NCBI GenBank assembly: GCA_964242215.1
Contig: CAXTCJ010000013.1
Span: 9,084 to 73,083, forward strand
Direction: 5' to 3'
Length of the DNA: 64,000 nt
Source of the DNA: LMUY01 sp964242215
GTDB taxonomy: Bacteria; Pseudomonadota; Alphaproteobacteria; Acetobacterales; Acetobacteraceae
Numbering within the stretch: position 1 is the first letter of the stretch; every line of letters starts with the position of its first letter. A program made the position numbers and the translations under genes. A model generated the notes under the pieces. It had not been told where the DNA came from. It made no database searches and worked only from the letters and a program-made list of their open reading frames with translations. This document shows positions 58,838 to 64,000 of the stretch, piece by piece.

Positions 58838-60782
58838 GCCTGGATGGATGATGCCGAGCGAAACGCTAAGCCGCCCCCAAACGACCAGCCTCCAAAGCAC
58901 GATCGATGCTGCCCAGTCCGCGTTGCGGGGCCGTCAGTCGGTGGACGGACACTGGCTGTTCGAGTTGGAGGCGGATGCGACGATCCCTGCCGAGTACATT
59001 CTGCTCGAGCACTACCTCGACCGGATCGACCCCGACCTGCAGGCCCTGATGGCCGTCTACCTCCGCGGCATCCAGGGTGCGCATGGCGGCTGGCCGCTGT
59101 TCTATGACGGCCCGGCGGACTTGTCGGCCAGCGTAAAGGCCTACTTCGCGCTGAAGGCGGCGGGCGACAGCGCGGACCAGCCGCACATGGTCCGGGCCCG
59201 CGAGCGCATCCTGGCCATGGGCGGCGCCGAACGCACCAATGTCTTCACCCGTATTCAGCTTGCCCTGTTCGGCCAGGTCCCTTGGCGCGCCACCCCGGTG
59301 ATGCCGGTCGAGATCATGCACCTGCCGCGGTGGTTCTTCTTCCACCTGTCCAAAGTGTCGTATTGGTCTCGCACGGTGATGGTGCCGCTGCTGGTGCTGA
59401 TGGCTCTGCGGCCGCGGGCGCGCAACGTGCGGAATGTCTCCGTCAGCGAGTTGTTCCACACGCCGCCGGAGCAAATCCGCAGCTGGATCCACGGTCCTTA
59501 CCGCTCGGCCTGGGGGATCGTGTTCAAGACGCTCGACACGGTTCTGCGGCCGATTGTGCCCCACTTCCCCGCCGCCGCCCACAAGCGCGCCTTGGACGCG
59601 GCCGTCGCGTTCACGGTAGAGCGGCTGAATGGCGACGATGGGCTCGGCGCCATCTACCCGGCGATGGCCAACAGCGTGATGATGTTCGACGCGCTCGGCT
59701 ACCCACCGGACCACCCGCACGCGGCGACCGCCTGGAGCGCCGTCCGCAAGTTGCTGGTGATCCGCCACGACCGGGCCTACTGCCAGCCGTGCCTGTCCCC
59801 GATCTGGGACACCGCGCTCGCCGGCCATGCCATCGTGGAAGCCGAGGGACCGCGCTCGGCCTCCGGCGCCGCCGCGTGCGACTGGCTGGCCGAGCGTCAG
59901 ATCACCGACCTCAAAGGCGACTGGGCCTGGCTCCGCCCGGAGGCTCCCCCCGGCGGTTGGGCGTTCCAGTACGCCAACGCGCACTATCCGGACGTGGACG
60001 ACACCGCCGTGGTCGCCATGCTGCTGCATCGGGCGGGTGACCCGGCGCATGACGAGGCGATCAACCGCGCGCGCGACTGGATCCTCGGCATGCAGAGCAA
60101 GGACGGTGGCTGGGGCGCGTTCGACGCCGACAACAACTATCAGTTTCTCAACCACATTCCGTTTGCCGATCACGGCGCCCTGCTCGACCCCCCGACCGTG
60201 GACGTCACGGCGCGCTGCCTGTCGTTCCTGGCGCAGATAGGGCACGGACGGTTGGAACCAGCGCTGGCCCGCGGCCTCGATTACCTCCGACGGGAGCAGG
60301 AAGCCGATGGCAGCTGGTTCGGCCGCTGGGGCACCAACTATATTTATGGTACGTGGTCGGCCCTGTGCGGGCTCAACGCCCTCGGCATTCCTCACACCGA
60401 CCCGGCGATCCGCAACGCCGCCGACTGGCTGCTGGCCCGGCAACGCTCCGATGGGGGCTGGGGTGAGGACGAGGAGAGCTACGCCAAGGCACCCCACGGC
60501 GAATACAAGATCAGCACACCGTCCCAGACGGCCTGGGCACTGCTCGGGCTGATGGCCGCTGGCGAGGTCGAACACCCGGCCGTGGCGCAGGGCATCGACT
60601 ATCTGCGGCGCACGCAGCGGCCGGACGGCGAATGGGATGAAGAGGCCTATACCGCCGTGGGCTTCCCGCGCGTGTTCTACTTGCGCTACCACGGCTACCG
60701 CCTGTTCTTCCCATTGCTCGCCCTTGCGCGCTACAGCAACCTGCTGAACGGGAACGCCCGCCGGGTGACGTTCGGCTTCTAG
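58827..60782 (+). CDS. shc: Squalene-hopene cyclase
   Basis: 651 residues from the first ATG, which overlaps hpnE by 11 bp; ATGs at 58848 or 58851 would shorten it slightly. The catalytic D-x-D-D is present (YPDVDDTAVV), with several QW motifs (QSKDGGWGAF, QEADGSWFGRWG, QRSDGGWGED, QRPDGEWDE). A monotopic membrane enzyme cyclising squalene to hopene and diplopterol. Normal length for the family. Confidence 0.97.
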   Translation: MPPEPGWMMPSETLSRPQTTSLQSTIDAAQSALRGRQSVDGHWLFELEADATIPAEYILLEHYLDRIDPDLQALMAVYLRGIQGAHGGWPLFYDGPADLSASVKAYFALKAAGDSADQPHMVRARERILAMGGAERTNVFTRIQLALFGQVPWRATPVMPVEIMHLPRWFFFHLSKVSYWSRTVMVPLLVLMALRPRARNVRNVSVSELFHTPPEQIRSWIHGPYRSAWGIVFKTLDTVLRPIVPHFPAAAHKRALDAAVAFTVERLNGDDGLGAIYPAMANSVMMFDALGYPPDHPHAATAWSAVRKLLVIRHDRAYCQPCLSPIWDTALAGHAIVEAEGPRSASGAAACDWLAERQITDLKGDWAWLRPEAPPGGWAFQYANAHYPDVDDTAVVAMLLHRAGDPAHDEAINRARDWILGMQSKDGGWGAFDADNNYQFLNHIPFADHGALLDPPTVDVTARCLSFLAQIGHGRLEPALARGLDYLRREQEADGSWFGRWGTNYIYGTWSALCGLNALGIPHTDPAIRNAADWLLARQRSDGGWGEDEESYAKAPHGEYKISTPSQTAWALLGLMAAGEVEHPAVAQGIDYLRRTQRPDGEWDEEAYTAVGFPRVFYLRYHGYRLFFPLLALARYSNLLNGNARRVTFGF

Positions 60783-60784
60783 TC

Positions 60785-61429
60785 GTGCTCGGCATCGTGG
60801 TGGGCCTCGTCGCCGAGGCTCGCCTGGCCCGCGGCTTGGCCGGCGAGATCGAGGCGGGTGGCGGCGGTGCGGACGGGGCAGCGGCGGCAGTGAACCGCCT
60901 TGTCGCCCGGGGCGCCACCGCTTTGCTGAGTTTCGGACTGGCCGGCGGACTCCAACCCGGCTTGCCAGCGGGGGCCGTTCTGGTTCCGCTGACCGTCGTC
61001 GACGGTAACGGGCAAACCTGGCACGCCGACCAGCGTCTCGCCCAGCGACTGGGGGCGCCGAACGGGGCGATGCTCGCGGGCGACCGTATCCTCGTTACCA
61101 TTGCGGACAAGCGGATGGCTTGGGAGCGAAGCCGCGCCCTCGCCGTCGACCTCGAGAGTGGTGCGGTGGCCCGTGTCGCTACCACGCACGGCCTACCCTT
61201 CGCCGTACTCCGCGCGGTGTGCGACCCGGCAGAGCGCTCCCTGCCTACGGCGGCCCTGACCGCACTGGACGCGGAGGGCCGCATCCAGCCGTCTGCGTTA
61301 CTGCGCTCGTTAGCGCGTGACCCTCGTAAGATTTCGGCATTGATTGCGCTCGGACGTGACGCCTCGAAAGCGCGGAAGGCTCTGCTAGCCCGAGTACAGA
61401 CAATCGGACCGCTGCCCGCATCGGAGTAG
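60785..61429 (+). CDS. hpnG: Hopanoid-associated phosphorylase HpnG
   Basis: 214 residues, GTG start 2 bp after shc. A nucleoside phosphorylase-like fold: LGIVVGLVAEARLARGLA, TALLSFGLAGGLQPGLPAGA, DLESGAVARVATTHGLPFAV, LRAVCDPAERSLP. Removes adenine from adenosylhopane to give the ribosyl/phosphoribosyl hopane used for side-chain building. Confidence 0.92.
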   Translation: MLGIVVGLVAEARLARGLAGEIEAGGGGADGAAAAVNRLVARGATALLSFGLAGGLQPGLPAGAVLVPLTVVDGNGQTWHADQRLAQRLGAPNGAMLAGDRILVTIADKRMAWERSRALAVDLESGAVARVATTHGLPFAVLRAVCDPAERSLPTAALTALDAEGRIQPSALLRSLARDPRKISALIALGRDASKARKALLARVQTIGPLPASE

Positions 61430-61445
61430 CCAACTCGGGCGGCTA

Positions 61446-61479
61446 AGAGGGCGAAAGGCGCTACGCCTCTCCGCCCTCT
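61446..61479. terminator. Hairpin between convergent hpnG and hpnH
   Basis: 8-bp stem AGAGGGCG/CGCCCTCT with an 18-base loop that itself can pair (AGGCG...CGCCT). No long U-run on either strand, so it is likely a bidirectional but imperfect terminator. Confidence 0.5.
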
Positions 61480-61491
61480 CGGCCTCAAACG

Positions 61492-62637
61492 CTAATCCGC
61501 GTCGGCGACTTCGGCAGCCTTCTTCGGCTTGTGCTTCAGTTCCGCCATCTTCTCCTGGACATGGCGGCTGAACACGAATTCCGCCGGGCGCTGCTTGTCC
61601 AGCTTGATCTCCGGCGCCATCGGCCCCGTGGTCTTCGGGCCGCGCATGGCCACCATCATCGTCTTGATCGGACTCTTGACCGCATCGACCACAGCCGTCG
61701 CCTCATAGCCGGAATGCACCATGCAGTCGGCGCACTTCTCGTAGTTGCCGGTGCCGTACTTGTCCCAGTCGGTCGTTTCCATCAACTCGGTGAAGGTCTT
61801 CGCGTAGCCTTCGCCAAGTAGGTAGCAAGGCCGCTGCCAGCCAAACACGTTGCGGGTCGGCTTGCCCCAGGGCGTGCAGTGATAGGTCTCGTTGCCGGCC
61901 AGGAAGTTCATGAACAGCGGCGACTGGGTGAACTTCCAGCCCTTGCCCTTGCCGCGCTGCAGGATGTCGCGGAACAGCTGCTTGGTTTTCTGGCGGGACA
62001 GGAAGTGCGCCTGATCAGGTGCGCGTTCGTATGCATAGCCCGGCGACGTCATGATGCCGTCGACGCCCATGGCCATCACGTCGTCGAAGAACTTCGCAAC
62101 GCGCTCGGGCTTGGCGCCGTCGAACAGGGTGCAGTTGATCGACAGCCGGAACCCGCGATCCTTGGCTTTGCGAATCGCGGCGATCGCCTTGTCGTAGACG
62201 CCCTCCTGCTCCACCGCCTTGTCATGCATCTCCCGGTCGCCATCGAGGTGCACATCCCACGAGAAGAACGGGTTGGGCTTGTAGTCGTCCATCTTCTTGT
62301 CGAGTAGCAGGGCGTTCGTGCAGAGGTATACGAACTTCTTACGCTCCAGGATCTTGGCGACGATCTCGGGCATCTCACGATGGAGCAGCGGCTCACCGCC
62401 GGCTATCGCGACCACGGGGGCGCCGCACTCGTCGACCGCCGCGAGCGAATCAGCCACCGACAGGCGCTGATTCAAAATCTCGTTCGGATAATCGATCTTG
62501 CCACAGCCGGAGCACGCCAGATTGCAGCGGAACAACGGCTCCAGCATCAGCACCAGAGGGTAGCGCTTGCGTCCGGCCAAATGCTGCTTGACGACATAGG
62601 CGCCGACCCGGACCACCTGCTGCAACGGAACCGACAT
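61492..62637 (-). CDS. hpnH: Adenosylhopane synthase (radical SAM)
   Basis: 381 residues. The radical-SAM cluster motif is in LFRCNLACSGCGKIDYPNE (C-x3-C-x2-C), with GGEPLL downstream, and a C-terminal Cys pair (ENYEKCADCMVHSGYE) in the extension typical of HpnH. Adds the 5'-deoxyadenosyl group to diploptene, the first step to C35 hopanoids. It is convergent with hpnG and divergent from ispA. Confidence 0.96.
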   Translation of the reverse strand: MSVPLQQVVRVGAYVVKQHLAGRKRYPLVLMLEPLFRCNLACSGCGKIDYPNEILNQRLSVADSLAAVDECGAPVVAIAGGEPLLHREMPEIVAKILERKKFVYLCTNALLLDKKMDDYKPNPFFSWDVHLDGDREMHDKAVEQEGVYDKAIAAIRKAKDRGFRLSINCTLFDGAKPERVAKFFDDVMAMGVDGIMTSPGYAYERAPDQAHFLSRQKTKQLFRDILQRGKGKGWKFTQSPLFMNFLAGNETYHCTPWGKPTRNVFGWQRPCYLLGEGYAKTFTELMETTDWDKYGTGNYEKCADCMVHSGYEATAVVDAVKSPIKTMMVAMRGPKTTGPMAPEIKLDKQRPAEFVFSRHVQEKMAELKHKPKKAAEVADAD

Positions 62638-62640
62638 CTA

Positions 62641-63072
62641 CAACTCTCCTTGAACCCGCCGCCGGCAGTCGGCTGACATCAGAATTGGCCGCACCGAAGT
62701 GCGAGACCAGATGTGCCTAGGGCCGGGCCTGCGCAAGTGACGCTATGCAACTGGTCCGATCCCATTGTCAAAACACCGGTTGCGGTGCGGGCGACCCTGG
62801 CATGATGTATCAGGCCTGGACGGAGGACTAGGCTCCGTGGCATGAGTGCATCATGAGGACCGCAGAGTGTTGCGGAAATCACACATAAATTGTGGTCCAA
62901 GCGCCCCCATCTTGCTTTGGAGCAGGGGTCAGTGTTTGGTGGGCGGACAACCTAGCGCCAGCTTCTCCAGAACCTGGAGTCGCGAGTCGAGCTATCCGGA
63001 AGGGCGTGTCAGTGTTCACGGTCATGAATGTCGGCTGATTCGCTCGCTCGTAGTGACTCGCGAAGTCTATCG
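62641..63072. other. Intergenic region between divergent hpnH and ispA
   Basis: About 430 bp without a supported gene; it should hold promoters for both operons. I found no clear -35/-10 pair or operator that I would defend. Confidence 0.5.
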
Positions 63073-63945
63073 ATGGTGATGGCTGTTGCGGCGAACGATG
63101 TTCAAGTCGCGATATCCGAGCTCATCGGTGAGCCTTCCGGTCCCGAAGGGCGGCTGGTCGAGGCTATGCGTTATGCGAGCCTGAACGGCGGCAAGCGACT
63201 GCGTGGGTTCCTGGTTTTGGAAGTTGCGGCCCTGTTCGGAGCATCACGCGAAGGGGCTGCGCGTGTCGCCGCATCCGTCGAGATGTTGCATGCGTATTCC
63301 CTGGTGCACGACGACCTGCCGGCAATGGATGATGACGACCTGCGGCGTGGGCAGCCCAGCACGCACCGCAAGTTTGACGAAGCGACTGCGATCCTCGCGG
63401 GTGATGCCCTGCAATCGCGTGCGTTCGAGATACTGGCCGAACCCGCCACTCACCCCGACGCTGCGGCCCGGTGCGAACTGGTTGCCGCCTTGGGGCTGGC
63501 ATGCGGCGCGCGCGGCATGGCTGGTGGTCAGATGATCGACATGCAGGCGGAAGGCAAAACCCTTGGGGCAGATGAAATCATCCGGTTGCAGACGCTGAAG
63601 ACGGGTTGCCTGATCCGTTATAGTGCCGAGGCGGGCGCCATCCTCGGCCGCGCCGACCCGGTCGGGCGGGCGGCGATTTCAGCTTATGGGCGCGATCTCG
63701 GGGCCGCTTTCCAAATGGCCGATGACGTGCTGGATGCCGCCGGCGACACTGCGGTCATCGGTAAGACGGCTGGCAAGGATGCGGCGGCAGGCAAAGCCAC
63801 GTTGGTGGCCCTGCTTGGCATCGAGCGCGCGACCAAGCAGGCCGAGATGTTGAGCGAGCAGGCTGCCTCCCATCTCGATGCGTTTGGACCTTCGGCGCAG
63901 GCGCTTCGAGAACTCGCTCAGTACGTCGTGGCTCGGGGTCACTGA
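63073..63945 (+). CDS. ispA: Farnesyl diphosphate synthase
   Basis: About 290 residues. Polyprenyl synthase with the first Asp-rich motif HDDLPAMDDDDLRRG and second FQMADDVLDAAGD, plus NGGKRLRGFLVLE and GGQMIDMQAEGK. Supplies farnesyl diphosphate for HpnD/HpnC. Two upstream in-frame ATGs at 63028 and 63073 are possible; I took 63073, from which the homologous region starts after about 10 residues. It lies 1 bp before dxs. Confidence 0.93.
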   Translation: MVMAVAANDVQVAISELIGEPSGPEGRLVEAMRYASLNGGKRLRGFLVLEVAALFGASREGAARVAASVEMLHAYSLVHDDLPAMDDDDLRRGQPSTHRKFDEATAILAGDALQSRAFEILAEPATHPDAAARCELVAALGLACGARGMAGGQMIDMQAEGKTLGADEIIRLQTLKTGCLIRYSAEAGAILGRADPVGRAAISAYGRDLGAAFQMADDVLDAAGDTAVIGKTAGKDAAAGKATLVALLGIERATKQAEMLSEQAASHLDAFGPSAQALRELAQYVVARGH

Positions 63946-63946
63946 C

Positions 63947-64000
63947 ATGAACGCCCCGATTCTTCCGCCGCGCCCGTCGACCCCCTTGCTGGACCGGGTG
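63947..64000 (+). CDS. dxs: 1-deoxy-D-xylulose-5-phosphate synthase, N-terminal end (cut by window)
   Basis: Eighteen codons are visible: NAPILPPRPSTPLLDRV after the initiator. This TPLLDRV opening right after ispA is the usual dxs start in alphaproteobacteria. The remainder lies outside the window. Confidence 0.75.
   Translation, partial: MNAPILPPRPSTPLLDRV

Overview
The window looks like chromosome of a high-GC alphaproteobacterium, most probably Rhodospirillales/Acetobacteraceae. The grounds are the hopanoid gene order (hpnABCDE, shc, hpnG, hpnH), a MucR/Ros-type regulator, a PEP-CTERM protein, many small prophage families that I associate with that family from memory, and an alphaproteobacterial-style intergenic palindromic repeat. 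This is inference from gene content; no rRNA is present.

Layout. (1) 39-6659, minus strand: a surface-polysaccharide locus. Four genes overlapping by 4 bp (rfbB-rfbA-rfbC-rfbD) make dTDP-L-rhamnose. Upstream of them is the 3' part of a very large multidomain glycosyltransferase (WbsX-type domain, GT4, GT2). (2) 6643-52022: a 45.4-kb integrated element lying inside that glycosyltransferase gene. Both ends carry the same 17-bp core, and joining the two gene fragments across it restores an open frame through a conserved WbsX motif. A tyrosine recombinase, an excisionase-like protein and a primase-helicase lie at the right end. (3) 53170-64000: fluoride channel gene crcB, a small lipoprotein, then the hopanoid operon hpnA-hpnB-hpnC-hpnD-hpnE-shc-hpnG, convergent hpnH, and ispA followed by the start of dxs. 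Together these run from isoprenoid precursors through squalene to hopene and adenosylhopane.

Inside the element. The left third (6.7-16 kb) carries a transposase remnant, a class II leucine-like tRNA with a UCC anticodon, a tmRNA/tRNA-like 3' end with a strong terminator, several small regulators (RHH and three related Xre-like proteins, one frameshifted), and a two-gene minus-strand module (soluble protein plus four-helix membrane protein) that resembles an abortive-infection or defence pair in layout only. From 16.1 to 20.4 kb an operon-like series of short, mostly overlapping plus-strand genes encodes at least five proteins with twin-arginine-like N-termini and no function I know. Next come an AIDA-repeat/Hint-domain surface protein, a PEP-CTERM protein, MucR, a stand-alone CheB esterase, and several decayed genes. 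From 40.1 down to 29.6 kb the minus strand holds a podovirus-like DNA-ejection module (gp14-, gp15-transglycosylase- and gp16-like proteins, the last a 1640-residue polyvalent protein with a DdrB-ParB-like segment), preceded by acetyltransferase and aspartyl-hydroxylase-like genes. From 52 to 40.3 kb are recombination, replication, a HigBA-type toxin-antitoxin pair, a HEPN-like protein and small phage genes.

I see no large terminase, portal, major capsid or tail-tube gene, so the element is either a decayed podovirus-like prophage or a satellite that keeps integration, replication and ejection functions.
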